DNA of 64,000 bases, taken from assembly GCF_040807025.1 (NCBI RefSeq), contig NC_090982.1, forward strand, positions 86,677,463 through 86,741,462. Reading direction: 5' to 3'. The notes under the pieces are model-generated. The model worked only from the letters and a program-made list of their open reading frames with translations. It ran no database searches and was not told the DNA's origin. A program made the position numbers and the translations under genes. The stretch comes from Struthio camelus. Lineage: Eukaryota; Chordata; Aves; Struthioniformes; Struthionidae. Positions 44,911 through 57,271 of the stretch are shown here, piece after piece (the stretch's first letter is position 1; every line of letters begins with the position of its first letter).

Positions 44911-46619
44911 ATTCCCCCAGATCCCTCTGCCCCTGACACAGGGGTTACATTAGGGTTAATGGTCCTTCTTAGCCTATCAGTGAGGGCAACAGAGCTCGGA
45001 CCAAGTGTTCTTGTGAGGTCTGGAGCTCATCTGGGGCCTCTAGGGAGTGATGTAATATAACCAATGAGAATAATCATAGTTTTATTTTTTTTTGCCCAAA
45101 TCCAGGACAACCCTAAATCTGAGAAGACCATGTTTGGTGCAGAAAAATGTTTTTGACAGATTTTATTTAATGCCTGGATGCAGTAACATTATCTAGATGG
45201 TTTCCCTGATAGAAAGTATTTATTTTCTTGCAACGGGTGCCAGACACTGAGAAGCACCTGCCTGGCTGTTAATGACATGGGGCTAATGACAGGCCATCAC
45301 ATGCGGGCTGGAGAGGTATCTAAGCACTTCAGGCTCTGCTTAAAGCCAAACATTTTTCAGCAAGTTGGATTTGCTTCTTTTTAATTCCCCAAGGTCCTTT
45401 TCTGCAGCCATCTAGTCTAAAACTGCAGTGCACGTTTGCTTACGAGCACAGCAAACAACTTGTGTTCAGTGGGGTTTTTTTCTTTCTTTTTTTTTTTTTT
45501 TTGGAGAAGGAGCCTCAGTGCAGAGGGCGACAAATCAGTCCCAATTAGGTCAGCATGATCTGCCTGGCATCACCCATCATTTACACACAGAAATAGCTGT
45601 CCACGGGCAGGATACTGCAGGTACTGGACTCTGCTCAATCCTGTGCAGACTCTGCACAGCTTGAGAAATTTATACAGTGTCAGGACAGCAATAATAAAAC
45701 CATGAGCATTTACTGCCTGCTGAACTCCTAACATGATCTTAAATACATGTCTGGTTTTGTTTATTCATTTTTAGACCCATTTGAATATACTCTTGTTTTA
45801 AGCCCTTGGCTGGAGCAACACTGAGCAACACTGAGGCTCTTTATCAGAGACAGCAAAGATTTTTCTGTCTTCTTGCTAACTGGGAATTTTTTCATTTGCT
45901 GCATGGAAATCTTATTGGCTGTCCGGGACGGCAGAAGCAAAGGTTATAGATGCGCACAATTCTTCGATTTATTTGATTCGGAAGAAAAAAAACATAGGGA
46001 GGTTAAAAAAAAGTTAGTTTGAGTTTTCAAACACAAAGAAAGGGAACCAGCCGTTCGTGCAATTTTGACAGAGCTCTCCATCGTTTCTTCCTCTTTCAGG
46101 AACAAAAGAGAATTTGCAACAAAAAAAAAAAATCAAGACAATGAGCAGCGCAAACTTTTCTGATGGGAAATATTTCTCCATTGTTTTAGCGAATCGGAAG
46201 AACGAACGCCAACACACACAGTAACGCAGCAGATACTTGCTGTTAGCCGGGGCTCTTCCTTCCCAGCACAGCCAGGTGAACGTGGGGCTGCAGACACGGG
46301 CACGCGCCCTCCTCTCCCACCCTTCCCACTGCCAGCTGTTCATACCTAATGCCCCTTTCCCTTTCAAAATAATTATTATCCGTAGGGGTATTTCCTTCCC
46401 TAAAAAAAAAAAAAGAAAATGAAGGAAATGGCTCCCTGAGAGTCTTGGCCCAACTTCTCCTTGCTCTTTCTTCTGTACCAAGCAGCAGCTGCAGGATAGA
46501 GGTTGTACATCACACGGAGCACCTACGTGTTAGTCCCTGACTGAGAAGCTTGTGGGAAACATGAGATGTTATAAAGGTGGCACTAGAAGGTTTTTTTCGT
46601 GTTTAACAAAGTTACGCTG
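44911..46619. other. intergenic, T and A runs
   Basis: A run of 16 T lies at 45,487-45,502, and A runs lie near 46,119 and 46,402. A 155-codon minus-strand frame at 46,014-46,481 is caused by these runs (poly-Phe) and is not a gene. Nothing else is recognised. Confidence 0.45.
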
Positions 46620-46920
46620 ACAGAGAGCGAATTTTGGGGCTTGCCCGCGGAGCGAGGCGGCAGCCGGCCGCAGCGCGGCTGTAACGCGGCATGCAACAGG
46701 CTTGTCAGCCTGACGGATTAAAACTGATGGGCAACCGGATCCGCAGGACTGGAAACCACATCTTAGTGATGGTCATGACAATTTGGCTGCACGCTAATGA
46801 GTTCGGTCTGATTGTGCGCCGGACCGGGGATGCACTTGCTGCAATAACCCCCGCCTTGTGCACCCGCCGCACGGTGGCGAGCTCCAGGCTGCGCTCGTCT
46901 CCCTGACCTCGGGGAAGCGC
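46620..46920. promoter_or_regulatory. CpG-rich patch and possible conserved element
   Basis: CpG-rich flanks (46,640-46,690 and 46,815-46,920) enclose a balanced core, 46,690-46,815, with 'ttgtcagcctgacggattaa', a TGTCAG/CTGACG inverted pair beside a GGATTA word, and 'cacgctaatgagttcgg'. TALE- and K50-homeodomain-type words inside a small CpG patch suggest a regulatory element. A 71-codon open frame (46,691-46,906) crosses it without known motifs. Confidence 0.3.
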
Positions 46921-49619
46921 TCCTCCTGAAACCCAAAACTTGACGCTAAGCCCGGCTATTTTTTGCTCCTCTAAGAGACACTCAAGTTAGACTAAGTTTG
47001 CCACTAACCTAGATCTTATTTTCAATCAAAAGCTTTGTATTTCCCCCCAACTAGGTGAAGTTCATGATTCTGTAGTTTCAGCACGACAGAAAGCGAACGC
47101 TCTCCGGATTTTACTGTGTTTTCCTTTGAACTGTTGAGTTGTCGCCAGACCCAGGTCTTGAAGCGGCGGTCAGGGTGTGAGGAAAGCACAGCCAAGTCAC
47201 CCCGGGAGAATTGGTGCTGGAGGCCTCGTCAGGTGAAAGTGCAGAATATTGCACAGCTCAGCTCGCTGCGCTAGTTACAGCCTAAAAAAAAAAAACTCCC
47301 CGAGTTGTGTACTGGGGCACAGTATGTGGCACCAGAAACAAAAATCCTGATGAAAAAGGCGTAGCAAGGATTGGTGCTCCATCTCCAAACGTCAGAGCCG
47401 TGAAATCAGGGGCTTTGCGAAAGCCGACACTTTAAGCCTGATGTCTACTCTCCTGAAAGAAAACGATTCACTTGTTTCACATTAAGCTTGACTCAAGTTT
47501 TCCAGGTTGGCAAGTTTGTCACTTTTTATTCCCTAAAGATCCCAATTTCTGCATTACCCTCCAGGACTGACCTTTAGCACATGTGAAAGACAAGACTGCA
47601 GGGCCTTTGGGCTGCGGTTTTCAGGCTTTGGTCACCAAATTTTCAGCAGTTGGGGAAAGTGGTCTTCAGGCAGCTCCTCCTAACGTTGAGGTCACCCAAG
47701 ACTTCTTCAATCCATGAGGACAAGTGTGAAATAGGAGGTAATGGATGGGCAGAATAATCAGAGCGAGAACTCAGCTGTAAAAGCCTCAAACGACGTCTCT
47801 TCCCTGGTTCATGGATAACAACGCATTTCTCCAGTGCTGCATGGAGAAAGCACAACTGGGGATGTCACCCACGACTCCTCCGCATGGGGCTACCCATCCT
47901 GCACTTTGGGAGCATCAAACCCCAAATTACAAGGCAATGTAAAATATATTAATACTCTCACATACATGTATCATTACCTGTAGCTGAATTGCAACGTCCT
48001 CCGCTCGCCTGGGGCACAGGTTGGAGAAGGCAAACCCCTCTTTGCCAAGAGGCATGTGAACCTGAACGTGAACATACTTCAGTCCCGCTCCACTGCTGAA
48101 ACGTGCGTTTCCTGCAGGACTTTTCTCTCGGCGTATTTCCATGGGCGAGACGCAACGTCAATGGGATTTTTCACCGTGGTGGTGCACTCCTGTAGAAGAC
48201 AGAGAGCCCACCCCAAATCTGAAGGAGCTGCGTGCCCACGCTGTGCAAGAGCTGCTACACACGTTACATGCCTCCAGCTATCCAAAACACAACATTTTGC
48301 GCCTGCTGCTCCTTTGCATACTCGGCTGCATCGTTAACACCAGGGCACTGACGGGCCTTAATTGCCCCGAGCAGCCCCATGGGGGACTTGCAGCTGCTTG
48401 TGGGCTGGGACCTCCAGTTCAGGTTAGCCCTGAGCACCCCATCCTGAAGGACCATATTTAGGGCACCACCTGGGTCAATAAAAAAATTGTAATTCACATA
48501 AACAAGGGAGATCCTACTGCAGCTAGCACTAAAAACCAAATAAAACAGAGCTAATGGCAGTTTGAGACCCCACTGTGCATTTCTCAGCATGTATTTTCAT
48601 ACATAATATTAATTAGTTGTCGTATTTTCATTTTTTCCAGTTGCACAAGGTCCCAGTCAACTTCAGGCCCTGCCAGCAATAAAGTTACCCTTGCATGGAG
48701 AGCACCGAGGGGCAGGAGCCTGATCCACATGCTTTTCAATACAAAAAAAGCCCTGTAGACTAGATACCACCATGAAATCCAGTGCCATAGGCAGGGGGCC
48801 TCATCAGGACCTCAGGGAGAGGAGAGGAGATGTGTCCCAGTTTGGGATCCGTCACAGAGATCAGCAGGTTTTTACAGCAGGGAATTATTTGGTCCAGTTT
48901 TCCCCCCAGATGATAAAACCCTCACAAAGTAAAGTTCAGGATTACCGTAAATGCCGCAAATTTTTGCTTTCACCAGCCACAATGTATTAAAAACGCTTAT
49001 AGAGCTTTGTTGAGGAGAAAAATCACTGCAATCATCATAAAAATCTCCACCGTACAGATGTGCTTGCTGGAAACGCGTTATGAGCACCAAGAATGTTTAC
49101 TTACTCTTTTGCCTAAAACTGCATGCGTGAGGCAGAAACATTTAATGGAAATGTATATTACACATGGAATTTATTTACCGTTTCACTTAAATAACTTTCT
49201 ATAAAGCAGTAATCGTTAATGGAAGTGTACCGCAAAGTCGTTTGCTCGTTTATACCAAAGGTAATATTTTTCTGTTTTTTTTCCCCCTCCACGTGCTTGT
49301 GACAAGCACCATTTCATATTTCATAGAGCTTTTTCCTGCGGAGATCTTTATAGGGTGGTGAAGGATCGCTGCCCTTGCACAGGATCGGAGTCAGGCAAGA
49401 ACCCCCCCCCCAAAATCTAAGTCCGTTCAGCAGGTACCTGAAGAGCAAATTTTTCTGAGGGCAGAGGCATCGCGTTTGGCCGTGGCTCTAATTATCCATC
49501 ACAAACGCAAGCCTCTGGATAAGGCAAACCCCTGCTCTGAGCTGCTCCTAAGGCAATTCGCATTTCCCCGGCAAAGGGAAGGAAAATGAAACCCTTTGGA
49601 GTTACTTCAGCGCGTGTGA
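46921..49619. other. intergenic, one weak minus-strand exon-like stretch
   Basis: On the minus strand an open stretch ends at a donor-like CAG/GTAATG near 47,980. Its last residues read KEGFAFSNLCPRRAEDVAIQ and an acceptor-like TTTCAG lies about 120 bases upstream. The frame looks protein-like but is unrecognised, and codon-position bias is weak. No other features. Confidence 0.25.
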
Positions 49620-49960
49620 CAAATCCCGGCACCAGGGGTGTAATCGATTGATCTCGGATCTGGCGATTGAATTACCTGAAAGTCACTGGAAAAGCTGTTT
49701 TTTTTCCCCCCCCCATCCATAATCGCTAGCTTAAATAAATAGCACATGTAACCAAACCGTCGGAGCAAGCACAGGGTAGAATAATTTAGATCACACTCCG
49801 TAAAATAAAGGAGCTTAATTAAAAATAGTCTTACTTCGCAGCAAAAACATGCGTTATCCTGTTAATACTCTTTGGATGGGGTATAATTTTCTTTAGAGGC
49901 AAAGAAGGCATTAATAAGTTTAATACAAATAAGTGATCATTGTTTCTAGGCGGATAATTG
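49620..49960. promoter_or_regulatory. possible conserved non-coding element
   Basis: A repeat-free AT-rich segment has 'ggtgtaatcgattgatctcg', 'ggcgattgaattacctg', 'gagcttaattaaaaatag', 'gcattaataagtttaatac' and 'ataagtgatcattg'. The density of TAAT, ATCGAT and TTAATTAA words is high for DNA flanked by ordinary sequence. A run of C at about 49,708-49,717 interrupts it. Conservation has to be tested. Confidence 0.3.
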
Positions 49961-52900
49961 GGTGCAACAGCGTTTTCCCGTCTAATGAGCCTGTGGGGCA
50001 ACGCTTGTCTTTCCTCCCGCTCCCCAGTGCTTTGCCCGCTCTGGGTCCTGTTATTTCCATCAGGGGCAGCTGAACCTAAACCTGTTTTTTCCCCGTAGGG
50101 ACATCACGTTTTTAGGCATGCAAGCGCATCCCCCTCCTCTCCCTCCTGCGTTCATGCCTTTTCTACCTAAGTGATGCTTTGCAGCTCTCGCTCCCGACCT
50201 CCCGGCTCTTCCCAAGGCGCCGGTGCTCGTGCAGCCGCCACCGGTCGGGGGCCAGCACAACTCCTACGGTTTTTTTCTTTTTTGACACCGGTGCAACCTC
50301 ATTGCTTTCTCATGAGCTAATCCTAAGGCAAGATGGAGAGCAGACCCAAGCTCAGCACACCTGGGCCTATTTAAGGCAGTTATTTAAGGCGAGCAGTGAT
50401 TTGGCCTTTATTAGACTGCAGGGAGCTGCTGTGTTTCAGGGATTTGCTGTCTCTGTTAAAATGCTTCCCTGGGCTGGTAAGAGGCTGCTCCTTGCTCTGA
50501 GATGTGGGTGAAGCGATGTGAGCCTGTGGGCAGATGTCCTGCCTTGCTGAGGCTGCTGTGCCTTTCCACCTGGCTCTCTCCTGCTTTCTGCCTTTTTTTT
50601 GTGTTCTTGCTTACAGCTGTGTAGGAGAAGGATTAACAGCCTGAGTGCAGGTTGCACAAATCTAAATGAATATCTGTGTTTTTAGGCAGAGGGGGAAAAA
50701 ACCCCAGGCTCATTGGCTTTAGCAGAGTTGCTCCTGATTTATGCAGCCACAAATGTGAGTGTAACAAATGTGTATTGACTTTTTTTTCCCCCCTGTAACA
50801 CAGTATCTTCAGGCTTATATTTCTTTCAGGCACTGGTTGTGCACCCTGGTGTTTTTCCCTGAGCTCTGGGATTTTGCCTCAGTCCAGAGGAGGGTGGGAG
50901 TGGGAATGAGGCCATGGTCCTGGGCAGTGCCAGCTCTTCCTGGAAATTTTCTGGCCCAAGTAAATAATCCATTTACTCACCCTTCCATAAAGATGACTGA
51001 TGAGAGCAATGATATAAAACCTGATGGTATTTTACATGATTCATTTAAAAAAAAAAAAATCCTTGCCCAGGGAGTGGCTAGACCAGAGGCAGGTCCTCCC
51101 GGTTGCTCCTGGGTGTGATGCCAGCAAGAGCTGAGGATCTGGCCTACGTGGGTTAGTGCCGAGAACTTTCCACTGTATTTCAAAAATATACTTACTGCCT
51201 CGCACATGGAAACTTATCTTTTTCTCCTGATAAGTGCTAAACAGCAGCATATCTCTGAAAACTTTACATTCCTGAGTGGAAGTATGGAAAAAATGATTGC
51301 TGCTGAGTAATTGCTCGGCAGGAGGTAAGTGCAGGAAGCCCTGGCGGGAGAAGACCTCCAGAGAGGAGCAGAGCTGGCAGGCCCGAGGCACTGATGGGTG
51401 CTAACAGCCCTGCCCAGCACCCTGACCCCCAGCACCAGTTGGACCAGTCTGCAGACCAGCATCTCACTTTTCTCCCTGCTCACAAGCTGGTTAAGGGAGG
51501 ATTAATCCAACCAGAAGGGAGGGCAGCAAGAAGATGACGTAGCGCGCTGCCCTGATGGAGCAGCCAGCCACCACGTCTACAGCTCGAGGTGAGTCAAAGC
51601 CCAAAACGGCAAGGAAGAAATGGGTTTAAAAGTTGCCTTTTTACAAACGCTATTTCCAAGGTAGTAAGCACGAGGGATAGGACATGTCTGGTAGGACAGA
51701 AAGCTAATGAGGTGGGTTACATGATGGAAACTCAAAGCAGCGATGAAAGTTTGCTTCTTAAGGCCAGGGTGGGGAAGGAAGCTGTTTTGAGACATGGTTA
51801 TCTGTCATGGTGTCACAGGCTGTTCAGAACTGTGGCGTGCCAAAGGACAATATTCTGAATAGAAAACCAGAATGGGGTTTTAGTAACCTCAAGATGGGGT
51901 AGTTGGTACAGATCCATGGATCTATTTGGAGGAAGCTAGCTGGGTGGAGGAAGCTAGCTCCTCTTTGTCCACCCTCAATGTAGAGGAATTTAATCTGTGT
52001 TTTCATGCACCACTTAAACCTGAGAACACTGGCTAGACCTCTTGGTTACAAAGCTTCCACGGAAATCTTGAAATATGATGCCTTCTTAATGCAGAAAACT
52101 GTGTACTGAACTCTGGATAATTGAATATTGACTTCATTTCAGTAGACAAAGAGCCAATGACTGATCTGAAATTCATCAGTTTAACTGCTCAGGTTATAGC
52201 TACACTTCCTTTGTGCAAGAAGGAAAATGGCATTGACCACTGATGCCTAATTTGGGAACTTTTAAAGGGTGAGTTGTCCAAAGCTTTAAATCACTGCAGA
52301 CATAAGTGAATGGAACTTAAATGAGAAATACTTTGAAAAACAGAATTGTGGAAGAACATCTTATTGAATGCCTCCAAAAGCTTTGAGTCAGTGCCACCAG
52401 GCAGGTACAGCAGATTACAGGCAGCCTGTTAAAAGAGGTGGAAAGCCTGATGTTATACATGTGTCCAAAAGAGGAAGAAGTGTACTGATAGGAAGAGTAA
52501 CTGATAGTGAATGTGGAATAGGTTCAGAGACGTCTCTGACCAGTAAGAGATGCTAAAGGGAGCTGATGAAGTGCCAGTGGCCTAGAAAACAAGGCATGAA
52601 TAGTTTCTGATATAAGAAAGGAAAAGGATGTTTGATCTTGAACCACTTTTTTCTATGAAAAGACCTCTGCTTGGCCCTTGACAGCTCCTTGCGGTTCCCA
52701 TCTCCTGTCATTCCTCATTGGGATCCTGCTGGCTCTCCTGCGTGCCATGGAGACAGCTTAGCAGTTTCAGGTAAGTTGGGCAGGCTTCATTGTACATATG
52801 TACTCAAATGTACTTTGTTTCCCATCCTAAGGAGCTGCGTGCCTGGCTTTGGCATTACAGTGGAGATTGGGGCCTCCTCTGGGAGACCGTGATGTTGCTT

Positions 52901-55887
52901 GCTCCAGGTGCAGTTAGGGTTTGTAACCTAACTGATCTCAACCTGAGTTCAGTTTGGCCATACAGAAAATATTAATGGCTGGAGCTGGTTCTCAGGTGCT
53001 CTTCAGGCTGTTTCTTGGACCAGGAAGCTGAAGTATGCATATTGTAGCGATCGTGGATTTGCTCCTTATGAAGGAGAGAAATAGAAGACCCCAAGGTCAT
53101 TGTTTAATTCTTCTGTAGGTCCTGATATATTGAAGTGCAATATGGAAAGGCAATGCATGCTTAGAGTGATGAAGCCTTATTCCATGAATTTTGTACAGGA
53201 GAAGGGCATCTGCAGGAAAAAGAGCTTGAGACCACAGGGCAGGTCAAGGATGAGTACATAGGGCAACAGGTCAGCAAATGAAACATTGCTTCTGGGTGAT
53301 CTCTGCGAAACTTCTCATATTTAGTCTTTTAAGTCTGTTGGTGTTCCTAGGCACCAGCAGCTCCTATCTGCCATACGCTGTTTGTGGCAAATTGGTGGAA
53401 ATCTGTGTGCTAACACTGATTTTTGTCTTATTTCTAAACCTGATGTCTAGAGCACAAGACATGTCTCCATCTAACCTAATGTCTCTGTCACAGCAGATGT
53501 AATCTGGTTATATATAAAAATGGTATCTCTTCTGGAAGTCATGTAGAGAGGCTTGAAAAAGCTATGCTATTGGTGCAATGAAAGAATAAATTTATTCTTG
53601 AAGAGCATGAAGAACTCCTTACAGAGATGTGAACGTGCTGTGTCAGGAAGAAATATCAAGGAACCAGTTCTGGCTAGGGAAGGTGACTGTGGAGAAGCAA
53701 GACATGCAGGTCAGAGGTGGGGGTCTCCAAAATGGAGACATGGCGTGACAATTACACGTTCTCCAACCCTGCAGCAAGCTGCTTTTTGTCTGCCTCTCCT
53801 TGTCTTCTTTGCTTACTCTGCCCTGCGTAGCACAAAAAGGGCAGCAGACTTCACCAGCTTGGTGCAGCACACATTCATTTGTTTTCTCAGTTTATTTCTA
53901 GCCTTAAGTGTGGAGCAGGGCTCCCATCTGCCGGGGAGGAGGTGACCGAGTGATGCTCAGGAGAGAAGGTGGACAGAGAGGAGCAGTGAGCCAGCCCAAG
54001 GCTGCAGACCCACTCGCTTCGCCTCATGGGCCAGAGAGAGGGGATTCTCTTCCCAGGACTTTGGCCTTGCAGCAGAAGGATGGCCCCGGAAAGCTGGGGC
54101 ACAACAGGTTTAAGGGTGCAAACTGAAGCAGGGAATGGCATCTTCTCAGCCTGTTTCCCCATGGGTATGCATGTGTTCAGAGCAGCTGGGAAGCAGACAG
54201 AAGTACCTTGCAATTAGCCTCCCACTTTGCAGGTGTAGTGGCAGAGGCTGGGGTTTTTGAAGCAGCCCTTGGTAGCTCGCCATGCGTCCCAAGTCACGGG
54301 AGACACGTGGCTCAGTCCCCTGCAATGCTTTGAGGATTTCGACAGTGAGATTTACTGTGCTGGAGCACGAGCCTATCTGTCCTTCGACAATGGGCAGTTC
54401 CTGATGATTTAGGGAAAGATAGTCTTCTGTAACAGCTACTGCACTGTCACATAGGCAGTGATGGTGTAGAGATAGGAGTGTTTCCCTTCTCTCACCTTAA
54501 ACTATGAGCTCTTTTCATCTTTACTAACCAGTGCTGAAGAGTGGGTATTTTCGTAGTGATCAGAGAATTATGCCACCTCATTTAAAAAAACCCAGCTTTA
54601 ATATTTGACCCCAGAATGGCAGCATTTCTTAGTGGTACGGTTGCAGACAGCAGGCAGAGGGAAGGCTCCTTAGCCAGGCTGGTGGGGGGAAGGGTTAGTT
54701 TACATTGGGTAGCTAGTGAAAGCCACTGTTCATCTTGGCATCTTGCAACGTGCTTTGCTTCCGGCTCCAAGGAACAACAGGAGCCCCAGCACCTGACCTT
54801 TAAAGTCATCATTGCTCAACTACATTCTTGCTGAAGTCATTTTATCCTGATTTTGCCCCAAACTGATTATGGGAAGTGGTCTCATTTGCCCTAGAGAGGG
54901 ACTTGTGTCATGAGGATGGCTCTTTAGGAGATAGGGAGGCTTCGATATTCCACCAAATCAGCCTCAAAGGAAATATTTCACTCCGAAGAAAAGACATGAG
55001 GAAAATGCAGAGAAGACAGACAAATAAGTATCTCCCCAACTGATAGACCTGTGTGTTGTCTTGTATGGTGGTTCAATGTCATCATTAAGATACAGAAAAG
55101 GTGGTGGTGCGGAGAAGGAAGAGGGATGCTCACGTTGCCTTTATAAGTGATTTTATTTCTGGCACGTGGTTATTCTTCCCAGACCTATGAAGAGGCAGAG
55201 TTCAGGACCCACAGACAGGGATGGCTGTCGGAGGGGCGGTGGGGTCCCTTGTGGGGGCAGCTCGGCTGGGCTGGGCCGTGGCTGGGTTCATTGTGGGAAG
55301 CATTGTGGGAAATGGCCGTGGTGGAGGTATGGGGGATCCTCACGGAGGGTGTAGAGGGATCATGGACATTGCTGTAATGTAGCCAGCAAGACCATTTTTG
55401 CTTGGGTTATTCCGACTTGCTGCAGGTTATCCTGCCTAGCCAGGACGATGCAGGCGCTGCTCTTGGCAGCAAGTCATTCTGGAGTAATTGGCAGCAATAA
55501 TTCTCCCTCCATGCCTTTTAGGGGGAAGGAGCTTCCACAGAAAAACTAATACAGCTTCTAAAGTCATATGTGTGTTTGGGACTTTTCCCCAAGCTCATAT
55601 TTATGAGGGACTTCCCGTGTGGGAGTGTGTGGGAGTACCTTCCTGCAGGGTCTGGAACTGCCACCGTTGGGGTGGTCTATGTCCTTGCTGCATGGCAGAT
55701 ATTGGGCCTGGCCCTCCACCTTTGACTGTTGGGATTTTCACTGCAGTTCCTGCAAGTCTGAAATTTCTATAAGATATTAGCTTTTTTAACCCTGCAAATA
55801 TCAATTTTCTATTGATGAAAATTTAAATGTTTAATTTTCCATATGCTCTGATGCACTTAGTTCTCTTATTAGTTTGAACTTGATTTC
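49961..55887. other. intergenic, chance open frames
   Basis: No gene is recognised. A perfect donor CAG/GTAAGT lies at about 52,770, ending an 86-base stretch that follows an acceptor-like CAG at about 52,684. One frame is open, but the sequence is unrecognised and could belong to a non-coding transcript. A 74-codon frame at 53,278-53,502 has two hydrophobic stretches but lies in T-rich DNA. A short direct repeat 'ggaggaagctagct' occurs twice at about 51,929-51,960. Confidence 0.35.
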
Positions 55888-55945
55888 TTTCACAGAGTCA
55901 CAGAATGGTTGAGGTTGGAAAGGACCTCTGGAGATCTAGTTCACC
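55888..55945 (-). mobile_element. CR1 3'-end fragment, minus strand
   Basis: The plus strand reads 'cacagagtcacagaatggtt' followed by 'gaggttggaaaggacctctg' and 'gagatct', which is the reverse complement of the last 50 or so bases of avian CR1, including the ATTCTGTG-type terminus. The copy therefore lies on the minus strand, is truncated to its 3' tail, and is little diverged. Its 3' terminus is on the left. Confidence 0.9.
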
Positions 55946-57122
55946 ATTAGGGTGATTTCTTTAGCTCATGGGAGCTGCAAAATGGAAATTATAATTCTAG
56001 CTGCCATTCTTTCCTGGAGGACTGTTTTTGTGGTAGGGTTGTATTTCCCATAATGTAATAAAACCATGTAACGCATGTGAAGGGAGGCAGACTGACTTGT
56101 CTTTCCATTAAGCAGGGGATATATTCAGCCTGGGATGCATAATTCAGAAGGGAGAATGAGGCTAGAATGACAGCCTCCGAAAAGCATCGAAAGATGAGGT
56201 TTTTGTGGTTCACTGAGAGTCACGTGCCTGTGGTGCATAACGGGAGAGTTTGGCTATGGAGCCTGGTCAGATCTATTCCTACAGATTGGCTCCTGTAGGA
56301 AAGACATTTAAGGCTAGAGAAATGCAATTTGAGAGACTTGGAATTTGAGAGAGTTGAGATGACTTGGAACAAATTGTGTTTTTCTCACTTCAGGAAACCA
56401 GGACAAAATACCTCAGTTTGAGGGGATTCTGAAGTGTTTATGTAGGATGAAAAGGTTAAAAATGAAAGACCTGAACATCCTTTCTCGGAAATATTTGGAA
56501 GTGTGTTGCAATTGCCTCTTCAGAACACGAATTTCCTTCCTCTGAAGTATTCTGAGACTCCTGACTTGGAAATAAGTCACTTTCCCCTGGGGTGTGCTGT
56601 TATTCTGTGTGGGCACCCTGTTTGGCAGCAGTGGTGCCACCACCAGAACCAACCTCATGGGGCCAGAACAGAACAGTCACAGCTATTGCTGTAATGCTGC
56701 ATCCTGCTCTTGGGCTGCTGTTCCTGAAAGGTGCTAACAAACTGGAGAGGGACCGAAGAAGACTGGGAAAAGTCATTTGCACTCTGCAAGACCTCCATTA
56801 GAAGAAAATTTGTTCATTTTTTCCTGAAAGAAAACTATGGATGAATTGGTTAAATCTTTCCAGGAAGGCATGATTTCTAAAAGCATGAGTGCTCCTTAAA
56901 CACTTAAAAGTCTTACTAAAAGCTGGAAGCCAGCAATGTCAGATTAGACAGAAGAAGCACATCTCTAACTGTGAGGGTAATTAACACCAGGAATGTCTTA
57001 TCTGGGGTTGTGACGGGATTTGATCAAAACTGGAGCTTGCTATTTTCCTAAAATAAATTCTGTAACTCCTCCACAATCAAGGAGGTGATAGAGGAATTGC
57101 TCAGCCTTGTGAAAATTAGAGG
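55946..57122. other. intergenic, nothing recognised
   Basis: AT-balanced DNA without visible genes or repeat families. Confidence 0.4.
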
Positions 57123-57271
57123 TCAGTTTAAGTGGTTTCCACAGTTTCTTTCAGCGTAGAAACAGCAAAGCTTACACCTTATGCCTGCAAGTATGAGCAA
57201 AATCAAAAAAGGAATTACCAATAACGCACAGATCTGGAGTTCTGCCTGGTGTGAGAATGTCCCTATTTTCC
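57123..57271 (-). other. candidate terminal exon encoding a membrane segment
   Basis: On the minus strand a T/C-rich tract ends in an acceptor CAG at 57,274-57,272. The exon-like segment starts at 57,271 in phase 1 and is open to a TGA at 57,125-57,123. It would encode a short polar stretch (KIGTFSHQAELQ), then a hydrophobic segment of about 20 residues (ICALLVIPFLILLILAGI), then a cysteine- and arginine-containing tail (RCKLCCFYAERN) of about 20 residues. Phase 1 entry, a single membrane helix, a basic stop-transfer residue and a short tail are the layout of the last exon of a type I receptor. I do not recognise the protein, no ectodomain exon was found upstream, and T-rich DNA readily yields hydrophobic chance frames. 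Confidence 0.25.

Noticed and set aside
44940-44965. Telomere-like 'ttaggg' word
   Set aside because: A single occurrence, not an array.
46014-46481. 155-codon hydrophobic frame on the minus strand
   Set aside because: Its Phe-rich segments come from A runs on the plus strand; this is low complexity, not a membrane protein.
53278-53502. 74-codon frame that looks like a small secreted or membrane protein
   Set aside because: Hydrophobic stretches arise easily from T-rich DNA, and no promoter, splice or polyadenylation signals surround it.
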